Shown here piece after piece: positions 46,781 to 55,500 of a stretch of 56,161 nucleotides of DNA. Made by a program: the position numbers and the translations under genes. Within the stretch, counting starts at the first letter, position 1. Each line of letters begins with the position of its first letter. The stretch comes from Winogradskyella sp. (GTDB lineage Bacteria; Bacteroidota; Bacteroidia; Flavobacteriales; Flavobacteriaceae), in NCBI RefSeq assembly GCF_016744625.1, contig NZ_JADGDZ010000014.1, positions 1 to 56,161 on the forward strand, given 5' to 3'. The notes below the pieces were generated by a model, which searched no databases, was not told the origin of the DNA, and worked only from the letters and a program-made list of their open reading frames with translations.

Positions 46781-48928
46781 TTAGTAAACCGTCTTTGCTC
46801 TGTTATCCTCGATATCAGCTGCTTTCTCTAATGCTTGATATACTTTGTTTTGTACTGCATTTCTACGTTCAGTACTTAACCTATTCATAATTGCAGAGTA
46901 GTTATCTAACTTGGTTGCTTCATTTATTTTTGTCACTTCAACAACATAAACACCTTTTTCTCCATCAATAAGCTTAGATGTTGCACCTTCTGCTAATCCA
47001 AATGCTGCTCCTACTACTTTTGGCTCGACACCAGCTCCAGATAACGTTGTATTTTTCAAAGTTACAGCAGCTGCAGTTCTTGCACTCTGACCTTGATTCT
47101 TAGAAATCTCATCTATAGTCGTAGCTTTAATTTTATCACGAATCATCTTCGCTTTCTTTTCTTTTCTTATTTCTGGTATTGCAGTTATAGAAGCATCTTC
47201 AACATTCATTAAACCCTTTTCCTTTTTCTCAACTACTTTTGCTACAATAAATCCGAAATTAGAAATTGGGAAATTTTTAAACTCACCTACATCTGTATCA
47301 TCTTCGAATGCCCAACGCACAACTTCTCTTTGGCTTCCCAAACCAGGAATGTTCTCGTCTAATTCTTTAAATGTAATTGGCTTCACAGTTAATTTACTCT
47401 CTTTAGCTAATTCATTAAAATCAGCACCTTTAGCAGCAATTTCGAACTTAGACATTTTATTAAATACATCACTAAGTGTTTGTTCAGATGGTTCAATTTT
47501 ATCTGCAATTGTTGCTACCTGAATCGTTTTACTGAAACTCTTTTGTTCTAGTATCTCAATAACGTGATATCCAAAAGATGTTCCAACAACATCTACATCA
47601 CCTCTTTTATTATCAAAAGAAAAGGCTTTAAATTCTGATGCCATACCAGCATTATAAGCAAACTCTAGTTCACCGTCTTTTTCGTTACTTACTTTATCAG
47701 ATGATAATTCTAATAAATCCATAAACCTAGTACCACTTTTAATTTTAGCTAAAATACTATCTGCTGTTACCTTTGCTTCCTCTAGAGTTCTAGTGACAGA
47801 TGCATCTGCTCTTTGTCCACCAGCATAAGGAATTAAGATATGACGAACTTTTACAGAATCAGCCATTTGCTTTGTAGCAATAACTTTAGATAAATTAAAA
47901 AACTCACCTTCTTTGTAAGGACCATAATAATCACCAACATTCAACTTAATCAAAGTATCCTTAGCTGTAGCAGGTAATTGTGCTGCCCTCCAAAATGTAT
48001 TGTCGTATTTTATATCTGAATAAGAATTTACAAACTCAGCAATATCTGTTACTGTATCAAAACCAGGTATGGTATCCGAATTCTTACTACTTTCATTGTA
48101 CTCGATTTTATCGCTCTTTAAAGCTAATAAATCGGCTTTAATTTTATCTTCATCTGCTTTAGAGGCTACTTCCTTAAATTCTACATAAACAACTTCTCTA
48201 GATGCATCTGCTTTAAACTTATCTTCATGGGCTTTCATATAAGCATTTATATCGCTTTTTGTCACCTCAACTAAGCTATCTGCGATACTTGTATAAGGAA
48301 CTTGCACATAACGCATATCTAAAGTCTTAGCATCACCTAAGTAATCATCCTCAGCTTCAGCTATAGTTGTACCAACACCAGCTTTAATCATATTGTAATA
48401 TGTCTGTTGCACAGCATTTGCAGCAATAGTCTGCTCATTGTTTGTCCAACTATCATAATTAACTAAAAAATTACCAAGAGGAGCCGTTTCACCTTTTAAA
48501 TCTTTTAAATTCCCAATGAACGCATTTAAACGGTTGACATCAAAAGTGCCATTTTCATCTTGAAATTCTGGATATGAAGAAAAACTAGTTTTTAACAAAT
48601 CTCTCATTTCATCTTTCTCAACAGATAATCCTAACTCGTCAAACTCTGATTGTAAAACAATTTTACGTAGTTCTTGATTGTAAATCGCATTCATAGACTG
48701 TGTAGAAGTTTGTCTTCCACCAGATCTATCTTGATAGTTTTTAACCTTTTGTTGAAAATCTGTACGATTGATATCTTTTCCATTAATGGTTGCAACAACA
48801 TCTTGAGCGCTACCTATTAAGGCATCAGAATTCTTGAATAGATCGCCAATTACGAATGAAAATAATGCTAATGCTATTACTAATATTAGTATAAGCGAGC
48901 GTTGTCTAATTTTATTTAAAACTGCCAT
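46781..48928 (-). CDS. PpiD/SurA-like periplasmic peptidyl-prolyl isomerase
   Basis: 715 aa. One N-terminal TM anchor (LILILVIALALFSFVIGDLF, about 12-31), then a SurA_N-like chaperone region (VVATINGKDINRTDFQQKV onward). A PPIC/parvulin domain lies near 350-465 (VRHILIPYAGG; ELEFAYNAGMASEF; GTSFGYHVIEILE), and a second, degenerate one lies near the C-terminus. Topology and layout match PpiD: membrane-anchored foldase for secreted and outer-membrane proteins. Preceded on its strand by a -7-like TATTTTCG. Confidence 0.9.
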   Translation of the reverse strand: MAVLNKIRQRSLILILVIALALFSFVIGDLFKNSDALIGSAQDVVATINGKDINRTDFQQKVKNYQDRSGGRQTSTQSMNAIYNQELRKIVLQSEFDELGLSVEKDEMRDLLKTSFSSYPEFQDENGTFDVNRLNAFIGNLKDLKGETAPLGNFLVNYDSWTNNEQTIAANAVQQTYYNMIKAGVGTTIAEAEDDYLGDAKTLDMRYVQVPYTSIADSLVEVTKSDINAYMKAHEDKFKADASREVVYVEFKEVASKADEDKIKADLLALKSDKIEYNESSKNSDTIPGFDTVTDIAEFVNSYSDIKYDNTFWRAAQLPATAKDTLIKLNVGDYYGPYKEGEFFNLSKVIATKQMADSVKVRHILIPYAGGQRADASVTRTLEEAKVTADSILAKIKSGTRFMDLLELSSDKVSNEKDGELEFAYNAGMASEFKAFSFDNKRGDVDVVGTSFGYHVIEILEQKSFSKTIQVATIADKIEPSEQTLSDVFNKMSKFEIAAKGADFNELAKESKLTVKPITFKELDENIPGLGSQREVVRWAFEDDTDVGEFKNFPISNFGFIVAKVVEKKEKGLMNVEDASITAIPEIRKEKKAKMIRDKIKATTIDEISKNQGQSARTAAAVTLKNTTLSGAGVEPKVVGAAFGLAEGATSKLIDGEKGVYVVEVTKINEATKLDNYSAIMNRLSTERRNAVQNKVYQALEKAADIEDNRAKTVY

Positions 48929-48969
48929 AGTCTTTTTGTATAGTCTTTTATTTGGTATAAATAAGTCTG

Positions 48970-48977
48970 CGAAAATA
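48970..48977 (-). promoter_or_regulatory. Candidate -7 box for the PpiD-like gene
   Basis: TATTTTCG on the minus strand, one mismatch from TAnnTTTG, about 41 bp before the ATG at 48928; no clear -33 TTG. Confidence 0.35.
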
Positions 48978-49104
48978 GTATTTTCTAGTAAATAATAAAA
49001 GGAGAAGTACAGTTTTTATAAGTGTTGGAGGCTTAATTCAAAATTTAAGTTAAATGTCTATATGTAACTTAACTTCATAACATAGAAATACGAAGAATAT
49101 TTAA

Positions 49105-49130
49105 GATTCTGAAACACGTTCAGAATGATA
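49105..49130. repeat. Dispersed hairpin repeat, type B copy 2
   Basis: ATTCTGAA-ACACG-TTCAGAAT then GATA: 8-bp perfect stem. The differing stem base (T/A here, G/C in copy 1) changes on both arms, a compensatory pair. Confidence 0.65.
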
Positions 49131-49170
49131 AATAAAAACTATTTTTTATACCAATTATCACACTTTTCAA

Positions 49171-50460
49171 TTAATCGACTTCTAGTATTTTTAAAAGAAC
49201 GACATCTATTTTTGTTGATGACACCTCTTGTATTGTAAATCTAAAATTATCTATTTGTACATCTTCATTTTCTTGAGGAATTTCTTCGGTTGCATTAACA
49301 ATTAGACCTCCTAAGGTTTCATAATTCTCATTCTCAGGAAGGTTTAATTTATACGTTTCATTTATGTAATCGACTTCTAATCTTGCTGAGAACTTATAGT
49401 TATTATGATCAATTTCTTCTTCAATCATTTCAATAGTATCGTGTTCGTCTTCAATTTCACCAAATAATTCTTCAATAATATCTTCAACAGTCATAATACC
49501 AGAAGTCCCTCCATATTCGTCAATAACTACAGACATACTGCGACGCTTTTTGATTAAAATATTAAGCACATCTTTAATAAGAATTGTTTCTGGCACAAAA
49601 CCAACAGGAATAATAATTGATTTTATAGTCTTAGGTTTTTTAAATAATTCAAAAGCATGTACATAACCCAAAATGTCATCAATATTATTTTTGTAAACAA
49701 TAATTTTGGTTCGACCCGTTTCAATAAATAGTTGGCTTAAGTTCTCTATAGATTCTGAAATATCAACAGCAGTTATCTCAGTTCTTGGCACCATAACTTC
49801 ACGTGCTTTAACTTCTGAAAACTCAAGAGCATTTTGAAAAATTTGAATCTCACTATCAACATCTTCATGATCTTCAACCGACTCCATTTGTTCACTGATA
49901 TAATTACCAAGTTCAACTTTAGTCATAGCTAAGGCCGCGTCTTCACCAGATGCTTTAAAGACATATTTTAAAACGGCGTCAGAAATCCAAAGGATAAAAT
50001 CCGAAACCCAAGAAAATATAAGGTAAAATATATAGGTTGGAAATGCCAATACCTTCAATAAGGTGTTTGCATAAATTTGAAAAAATACTTTTGGTAAAAA
50101 CTCTGCCGTAAATAGTATCACTAAGGTCGAAATTACAGTTTGGGTTAGCAATTGTAAATCTATAAACAAATAGCTCAACGTTGTACTACCTGAAGGTAAC
50201 ATAGACTGAAACCAGCGCACCAAAACATCACCCATTTTAAATCCATAAATTACTAGTGCTATATTATTACCAATAAGCATGGTCGCAATATACTTCGATG
50301 GCTTTGCGGTAAGTTTGCCTAGGATTTTACCTAAGAAATCACCTTGCTTCTTCTCTAACTCAATATGAATTTTATTCGAAGAGACATAAGCAATTTCCAT
50401 ACCTGAGAAAAAGGCAGAAAGTATAAGTGTACTTATAATGATGACTATATCAACAGTCAT
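49171..50460 (-). CDS. CNNM/CBS-domain (CorC/HlyC-like) membrane protein
   Basis: 429 aa. A DUF21/CNNM transmembrane domain (1-180) opens with ISTLILSAFFSGMEIAYVSSN. Two CBS domains (about 205-330; REVMVPRTEITAVDIS, RRSMSVVIDEYGGTSGIMTVED) and a C-terminal CorC_HlyC domain follow (about 345-429). The family is linked to Mg2+/Co2+ efflux; the gliding protein GldE shares this architecture, but no gld genes are nearby. Followed upstream by a small membrane gene and lptC on the same strand. Confidence 0.92.
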   Translation of the reverse strand: MTVDIVIIISTLILSAFFSGMEIAYVSSNKIHIELEKKQGDFLGKILGKLTAKPSKYIATMLIGNNIALVIYGFKMGDVLVRWFQSMLPSGSTTLSYLFIDLQLLTQTVISTLVILFTAEFLPKVFFQIYANTLLKVLAFPTYIFYLIFSWVSDFILWISDAVLKYVFKASGEDAALAMTKVELGNYISEQMESVEDHEDVDSEIQIFQNALEFSEVKAREVMVPRTEITAVDISESIENLSQLFIETGRTKIIVYKNNIDDILGYVHAFELFKKPKTIKSIIIPVGFVPETILIKDVLNILIKKRRSMSVVIDEYGGTSGIMTVEDIIEELFGEIEDEHDTIEMIEEEIDHNNYKFSARLEVDYINETYKLNLPENENYETLGGLIVNATEEIPQENEDVQIDNFRFTIQEVSSTKIDVVLLKILEVD

Positions 50461-50466
50461 AAATTA

Positions 50467-50655
50467 CTATTTGTTATGGTCTTCAAACTTTTTACTGAAA
50501 CGCTTTCTAAAGAAAAACATAAATAGAGCCAAAGCCACAAACACTAACGACATGTATGATCTGCTTCTGTCAATTGACCAGTTAGTAATAGCATCCCATA
50601 AAAAAAGCGCTGCGAATATAATATATGCGTATTGAAAAATCTTAAGTAGTTTCAT
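50467..50655 (-). CDS. Small two-TM membrane protein, unknown function
   Basis: 62 aa: TM at about 8-22 (QYAYIIFAALFLWDAI) and 34-50 (YMSLVFVALALFMFFF), ending in a basic tail (RKRFSKKFEDHNK). It sits 6 bp before the CNNM/CorC gene and 30 bp after lptC, on the same strand, so it is probably co-transcribed. No family recognised. Confidence 0.7.
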   Translation of the reverse strand: MKLLKIFQYAYIIFAALFLWDAITNWSIDRSRSYMSLVFVALALFMFFFRKRFSKKFEDHNK

Positions 50656-50685
50656 GTTTAATATCTAATAATTAAACAAAGGTAG

Positions 50686-51252
50686 TCAATTATCGAGTTC
50701 AAAATCTCCACCCATTTCTAACATCTGAAAGTTTTTAAAATCTTTATCAGAATCGAAACCGTTTCCTTTAGTAAAACCAGTGGTTCTTTTAAAGTAAAAT
50801 GGATAATTAGTAAATACCCATTCTAACTTTTCGTTATAATAAAGTTGTTCTGTAAACAAGGTGTCTTTGCTATGAGTTGCTATTACTACATTACCTCTTA
50901 GGTCTATAACATCCGTTTCTGTATAGAAAATAGCGTATTCAGAAGTTATGGTTGTTTTGTTGTTGTCATCATCGTAAACTTTCAGTTCTATACCATCTGG
51001 AAATTCTGAAAATGCAAAATCTCTATTAGAATAGTCTAGCATTTTTGGACTTAGAAGATTAGCCAGAAGTTTTACAATAGAATCCTGAAGTTCTGTATAT
51101 TTTAAATCAATATTTTCTGCCTCACCAATTGGTTGGTTTTGTAAGACACCTACTTTTTGCACTTCTCCAAAATCATTTTTACACGAAAAAAACAAAGTCA
51201 CAGCAATTGCTGTGACTAAGTTTTTTATAATATGTAAATAATGTTTTGTCAT
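50686..51252 (-). CDS. lptC: LPS export protein LptC, lipoprotein-like
   Basis: 188 aa from ATG 51252, which overlaps the upstream TPR stop (TAATG). An earlier in-frame ATG at 51318 would give a non-membrane extension and lies inside the TPR gene, so it is rejected. Signal MTKHYLHIIKNLVTAIAVTL then FFSCK gives a plausible lipobox. The body has the LptC/OstA-type beta pattern (YAIFYTETDVIDLRGNVVIA, LYYNEKLEWVFTN). It should bridge the LptBFG ABC transporter to LptA in carrying LPS over the periplasm. Confidence 0.88.
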   Translation of the reverse strand: MTKHYLHIIKNLVTAIAVTLFFSCKNDFGEVQKVGVLQNQPIGEAENIDLKYTELQDSIVKLLANLLSPKMLDYSNRDFAFSEFPDGIELKVYDDDNNKTTITSEYAIFYTETDVIDLRGNVVIATHSKDTLFTEQLYYNEKLEWVFTNYPFYFKRTTGFTKGNGFDSDKDFKNFQMLEMGGDFELDN

Positions 51253-52616
51253 TAAATATTTGGAACAGTTACCGAACGCCCTATCCAGCATCCAATTTTT
51301 ATTACTGTACCAGAACAACTGCAGTTAAATATATCTGCTTTAGATGGCGCACTAGATCTGTAACTTGCAGCTGTTTTAGCAGCAGCAGATTTTAAACGAC
51401 CATCTACTCTACCTGCTCTTTCTGCAGTATTAGCGGCTAACCAAAACACGGCTCTTTTATTAAAGTTAGAATCACCACATCTATTAGCACTCTTTGCATA
51501 CATAGCAGCAATTGCTAAGTAAGGAGAACCATCTGAAGGATTAAGTTTTAAAGCTTCAGAATAATACTGTCTTGCTTTACCATAGCTACCTTTAGCTTTA
51601 AGCTCTTGAGCCAACTTCTTATAAAGTTTTGCCTTTTTTAAAGGATCTGTTTCTAATTGTACTGTTTGGTCAAAATACTTTTGCTCGCCAGTAAGTAAGT
51701 ACAAGTAAAAAGATGTATTAGCTGTAGGTTCTATATTATTCTTTTGCTCTACTAATTTTAAGAATAAAGGATCCTCTTTACAACCTTTAGCATACATTCT
51801 ATTCATTGCACGTTGTAACCAAACTCCGTTGTTCTTGTTTTCTTCAAAATCTCTTTGATATAATGGCACTAAAACTTCACAAGTAGCTCTTTTACCTAAT
51901 TTCTGATCCATACTAGGTAATATCTTAGTCTCAAAAGCATTAATATAAGACTCATAACTAGATTTTCGTTGTATTTCTTTTTTAGTTAAGGTCTCGCCAG
52001 CCTCTTCCTTAGCAGCAAGTTTATTTAACTTTATTGTATTGCCTGAAATTATACCTTCAATAATTTCATTAACATCGTCATACTTATCAAACATGGCTTG
52101 AGCAGGTTTCTTCTTAGCATCAAACAAATCGACAATAAGTGAAAAATACGTGTAAAGTCCTTTAGCACTAGTAAAGTTTTTTACATCTTTTACATAAGCT
52201 TCATCAAACATGTTATAGACTTCATCATCAGTCTTGTTTAATTCTTTTTTATATTTATATGCTAAATTAGCCTTATCTGCTAAAATTTCGCCTAAATCAT
52301 ATTTAGATGCAAAGTGCTCTCTACTCTGATCGTATAACAACATTAAATCATTAATATGAGCTATTTGATCTGCACCTGTTGTGTTTTTTATTTTGTGTAA
52401 TAAAATCTTTTCTCCATGTGCATAAATAGCTCTATTGAATCTTGGGCATTTGTTACGCACAATTTTCCATGGTCCATATGCATCATCGTATTTTTTGCTC
52501 TTAACGTAGCTATCAAAAATTGATAGATTGTTCATACATTCTTCATCTTGCTGAGCAAAACCTATGTTGAAACTCACAAAAAGTGCCAGTAGCAGTATAG
52601 TAATTCTCGTCTTCAT
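51252..52616 (-). CDS. Secreted tetratricopeptide-repeat protein
   Basis: 454 aa. Signal peptide MKTRITILLLALFVSFNIGFAQ. The mature part is alpha-helical with TPR units, clearest near 335-375 (KAKGSYGKARQYYSEALKLN, followed by DGSPYLAIAAMYA). The end holds two Cys-containing stretches (FNCSCSGTVIKIGCWIGRSV). Likely a periplasmic scaffold; precise role unknown. Sits between the beta-barrel gene (16 bp) and lptC (overlap 1 bp), hinting at an outer-membrane assembly role. Confidence 0.85.
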   Translation of the reverse strand: MKTRITILLLALFVSFNIGFAQQDEECMNNLSIFDSYVKSKKYDDAYGPWKIVRNKCPRFNRAIYAHGEKILLHKIKNTTGADQIAHINDLMLLYDQSREHFASKYDLGEILADKANLAYKYKKELNKTDDEVYNMFDEAYVKDVKNFTSAKGLYTYFSLIVDLFDAKKKPAQAMFDKYDDVNEIIEGIISGNTIKLNKLAAKEEAGETLTKKEIQRKSSYESYINAFETKILPSMDQKLGKRATCEVLVPLYQRDFEENKNNGVWLQRAMNRMYAKGCKEDPLFLKLVEQKNNIEPTANTSFYLYLLTGEQKYFDQTVQLETDPLKKAKLYKKLAQELKAKGSYGKARQYYSEALKLNPSDGSPYLAIAAMYAKSANRCGDSNFNKRAVFWLAANTAERAGRVDGRLKSAAAKTAASYRSSAPSKADIFNCSCSGTVIKIGCWIGRSVTVPNI

Positions 52617-52632
52617 CTTGTTAATATTTGTG

Positions 52633-53955
52633 TTAGTTATACTTCTTTTGTCTAAACCATCTAGAGTTTAAAGATAAACTTACATTGAAGTTCATAAAAT
52701 TCTCTTGGATTAAGTTTTGTTTAGTTGTTCCTCGTTGTCCAAATTCAAACCCAAAATTAGCATTTGAAAATAAGCTTCGACTTCCAACTGGTAAACCTAG
52801 ACCAAAAGATATGCCAAACTCCTTGATTGATTGATCTTTTATTACTAAACCTGTATTTGCAAAGTTAAAACCGGCTCTGTAAACCACACGTTTAAAATAA
52901 CCTGAGAAGGCATTATAATCAGGAATAAAAAAACCTCCAACAGAAAACTGTGATACATTCTCAAAGGTAGAAATTTCATTATTAAAAACAGGATTAGAAA
53001 AATTACTTGTCTTCTCAAGCGTATACTCTGCACCTACAAACCAAGATTTTGGATCACCTAAACCAGCACCAAATGATAAACGTGATGGTAATGTTAACTT
53101 TGTATTCTTAAGATTTTGAGCTTCTAAATCTGCATCTATAGTGTTCACTACGCCTAATAAATCGAAAGTACTTCCGTCTAAAACAACTGTTGAAAATGAC
53201 CTTATATTTTCAGAATTTAATTTACTTTCTGGAGCATATGTCGCTGTAGCAGAAAGCTCTAACTTATCAGAAATCATAGTCTTATATGCTAAACCAAAAT
53301 TTAGGTTTAACCCTCTCAAGTCTGATCTATTAAATTCTCTAGTCTGGTACTGAATAACATCACCTTCAGGAGTATATGCTACCTCAATAGCAGTATTCTG
53401 AATATTTCCAAAATTATAATTAAAATCTACTCCAAAACTCAATTTCTCCGAAATTTGATATCCAAAACCTGCGAATACTTTATTAACACCTCCTTCTCCT
53501 TCGTAACGATTTACCAACTCATCATTATCATTAAAATCATTGAGTCTGTAACCTACAGAAGTATAAGGTAATAAACCAAATCCAAAACCAAACTTCCCTA
53601 TTGGTACTGATAAAGCCAAATAATCGAAGGTAGAACTGTTAGTTCTAGCCTCATCAGAATTACCTTTTAACTTAACATCAGACATTGTACCTGCAACAGT
53701 AAACTTAACTGGTCTACTTTCATTATCAAAAGGAAAAGTCTCTACATTTTTACCCACATAAGCAGCAGGATTTCTTAGATTTACATGAATACTATCTAAG
53801 TAAACACTTATTCCTCCCATGCTTCGATTTTCTACAGTACCTTTAAACTTAAGACTTCCTATACCATAAAATGAATATGGAGATGCCGTTCCTGTTTGTG
53901 CATATACAGAAGAACTAATAATTGTAATACAAATTACAATGAGTCGTTTTATCAT
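52633..53955 (-). CDS. Outer-membrane beta-barrel protein
   Basis: 440 aa. Signal peptide MIKRLIVICITIISSSVYAQ. The body alternates strands with aromatic girdles (FGFGFGLLPYTSVGYRLND, LSFGVDFNYNFGNIQ, LGLPVGSRSLFSNANFGFEF) and ends in a strand NVSLSLNSRWF. Early GSLKFKGTVENRSMGGI and NLRNPAAYV recall the FadL/PorV-like group. Transport substrate unknown. Its first base is shared with the coaX stop. Confidence 0.83.
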   Translation of the reverse strand: MIKRLIVICITIISSSVYAQTGTASPYSFYGIGSLKFKGTVENRSMGGISVYLDSIHVNLRNPAAYVGKNVETFPFDNESRPVKFTVAGTMSDVKLKGNSDEARTNSSTFDYLALSVPIGKFGFGFGLLPYTSVGYRLNDFNDNDELVNRYEGEGGVNKVFAGFGYQISEKLSFGVDFNYNFGNIQNTAIEVAYTPEGDVIQYQTREFNRSDLRGLNLNFGLAYKTMISDKLELSATATYAPESKLNSENIRSFSTVVLDGSTFDLLGVVNTIDADLEAQNLKNTKLTLPSRLSFGAGLGDPKSWFVGAEYTLEKTSNFSNPVFNNEISTFENVSQFSVGGFFIPDYNAFSGYFKRVVYRAGFNFANTGLVIKDQSIKEFGISFGLGLPVGSRSLFSNANFGFEFGQRGTTKQNLIQENFMNFNVSLSLNSRWFRQKKYN

Positions 53956-54683
53956 TATTTTGAGTTATAATCTAGAATAAAATTCAAACCTTCTAATAGA
54001 AAATTTGAATTCGCAAATATGCCATTTTTTAATTGGTTTGACAAAAATTTGACATCTCCTCCTGTTAAAATAACTGTTAAATCTGGGTATTCAAGCAGAT
54101 ATTGGTCAATAACACCATCAATTTCTTTAATAACACCAAATACAACACCAGAATGAATCGATGATTCTGTAGAGTCTCCAATAATTGTTTTTGGTTGGTT
54201 TGTTTCTAATAACGGAAGATTTGCTGTCAAATTATTTAAGGTTTTATAGCGTAATCTAATTCCTGGAGAAATTGCGCCTCCTAAATAATGATTTTGATTG
54301 GTTATAAAATCATAAGTAATGCAAGTACCAGCATCAATAATCAATACATTTTTGTCTGGAAATTGATTAACAGAAGCACTAACCAAAGCAATACGATCCA
54401 CACCAAGCGTCTTAGGTGTTTTATAAAGATTCTTAAAAGGTAATTTTGTTTTAGAACTTAACTCTAATACTTTTAAATCGTCTTCAATAATTTCTATTTG
54501 CTTTTTAGACAAACCTCCTACAGAAGAAATAATCGCAGATTTTAACTTCGGAAACTCTTTTTTAAGCGATTTATATTCCTTTTTAAATTCTAAAAGTTTA
54601 AAACTAGTTTTGTGAATTAAGTCCGCATTTTTATAAATGGCAAGCTTAACATACGTATTTCCTACATCTACTATAAGATTCAT
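53955..54683 (-). CDS. coaX: Type III pantothenate kinase
   Basis: 242 aa ASKHA-fold kinase for the first step of CoA synthesis. Phosphate-1 motif MNLIVDVGNTYVKLAIY; DRIALVSA; phosphate-2 motif NVLIIDAGTCITYDFI; GGAISPGIRLRYKTL and the adenosine motif VILTGGDVKFL. Length is typical. First gene of the minus-strand envelope group, divergent from tRNA-Phe. Confidence 0.95.
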   Translation of the reverse strand: MNLIVDVGNTYVKLAIYKNADLIHKTSFKLLEFKKEYKSLKKEFPKLKSAIISSVGGLSKKQIEIIEDDLKVLELSSKTKLPFKNLYKTPKTLGVDRIALVSASVNQFPDKNVLIIDAGTCITYDFITNQNHYLGGAISPGIRLRYKTLNNLTANLPLLETNQPKTIIGDSTESSIHSGVVFGVIKEIDGVIDQYLLEYPDLTVILTGGDVKFLSNQLKNGIFANSNFLLEGLNFILDYNSK

Positions 54684-54735
54684 AAACTTTATTTAGTATT
54701 ACAAATTTATAAAATCAAATTTTACAACTTTCTTT

Positions 54736-54765
54736 TTGTGAATAATAAAAATGCATATATATTTG
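54736..54765 (+). promoter_or_regulatory. Promoter of tRNA-Phe
   Basis: TTG at 54736-54738, 19-bp spacer, TATATTTG at 54758-54765: a full Bacteroidota-type (-33/-7) promoter. Predicted transcript start lies about 15 bp before the tRNA. Confidence 0.8.
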
Positions 54766-54786
54766 CACCCGCTTAATTAAGCAATT

Positions 54787-54862
54787 GGTGCCTTAGCTCA
54801 GTTGGTAGAGCAAAGGACTGAAAATCCTTGTGTCCCTGGTTCGATTCCTGGAGGCACCACCA
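54787..54862 (+). tRNA. tRNA-Phe (anticodon GAA)
   Basis: Acceptor GGTGCCT/AGGCACC, D arm GCTC...GAGC, anticodon stem AAGGA/TCCTT with loop CTGAAAA (anticodon GAA), T arm CCTGG TTCGATT CCTGG, discriminator A. CCA is encoded (54860-54862). Confidence 0.96.
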
Positions 54863-54864
54863 CC

Positions 54865-54909
54865 AAAAAGCCTTAAACATTTGAAAACAAATGATATAAG
54901 GCTTTTTTT
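54865..54909 (+). terminator. Intrinsic terminator after tRNA-Phe
   Basis: Two-part stem: AAAAAGCCTTA pairs with TAAGGCTTTTT, and inside it CATTTG-AAAA-CAAATG. A T-run (TTTTTTTGG) ends the hairpin. It begins 3 bp past the tRNA CCA. Confidence 0.85.
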
Positions 54910-54911
54910 GG

Positions 54912-55023
54912 TTTTTAAAAGGGACAACATTAGGGACAAAAAAAGATTTATTTGTTCTTTCATAATCAACTCTTTGCCCTAGTTTAATTTGAATAGTCAT
55001 AAATTTTTTAAAGGTAATCCCCT
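54912..55023. other. Short stretch with GGGACAA direct repeats beside tRNA-Phe; possible integrase remnant
   Basis: GGGACAAC and GGGACAAA occur 12 bp apart (54921-54940). On the minus strand an open frame from ATG 55051 reads MARLYGGTIKGITFKKF and then NKSFFVPNVVPF across these repeats, before running meaninglessly through the tRNA. It may be the decayed end of a recombinase that used the tRNA as attachment site, but I cannot identify a family. Confidence 0.3.
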
Positions 55024-55410
55024 TTATTGTTCCTCCATATAATCTTGCCATTTTACTAGAATATACTTTCCGACGTTATGTTCCTTCTTTTTTAAGAATC
55101 CATATTCATAAACAAAAAGATAGACATCGTCTTTTTTGCTTTTCCAATAGTGAGTGAAAAATTTAGGATTAAAGCCTTCTGACTCTAAGGCACTAGTCCG
55201 CACGGTCACCTTGCCTCCTTTATTGTATTCTTTCAATATTTTTCGATTAAGCTTGAGTTGATTATCAACCTTGTCATAAAATCGCTCTGGTTGCTCTTTG
55301 GCCTGTTTGTATTGATATGCACTTTTACACTGAGGGTCACAAAACTTCTTATCGGTTCTACCCCCTAATTCCTTCTGACAATACAAACATTTTTTATAAA
55401 ATCTCATCAT
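55024..55410 (-). CDS. Small zinc-ribbon protein, unknown function
   Basis: 128 aa. The N-terminus has CLYCQKELGGRTDKKFCDPQC, a C-x2-C...C-x3-C set of four cysteines (about 8-28) typical of a small zinc ribbon, then a Lys-rich body (YQYKQAKEQPERFYDKVDNQ; LKLNRKILKEYNKGGKVTV) with no known domain. The second Met gives a start 3 bp shorter. Proteins of this look are scattered in accessory regions of Bacteroidota. It lies between tRNA-Phe and the broken integrase, pointing to a mobile-element context. Confidence 0.65.
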   Translation of the reverse strand: MMRFYKKCLYCQKELGGRTDKKFCDPQCKSAYQYKQAKEQPERFYDKVDNQLKLNRKILKEYNKGGKVTVRTSALESEGFNPKFFTHYWKSKKDDVYLFVYEYGFLKKKEHNVGKYILVKWQDYMEEQ

Positions 55411-55500
55411 TTTTAAATTAAGCGTATTTTATACGTATTCTATTCGAATAAAACACGATTAAATCATTTACATCCATTAAATTGCATAAAATACTACTTT

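Noticed and set aside
51253-51318. Upstream ATG for lptC
   Set aside because: It lies inside the TPR gene and would place about 22 polar residues before a clear signal peptide; the TAATG overlap at 51252 is the natural start.
54773-55051. A 92-aa minus-strand open frame through tRNA-Phe
   Set aside because: Its second half is simply the antisense of the tRNA and its terminator (WWWCLQESNQG...). Only the first 45 residues could reflect an old coding end, so it is not called as a gene.
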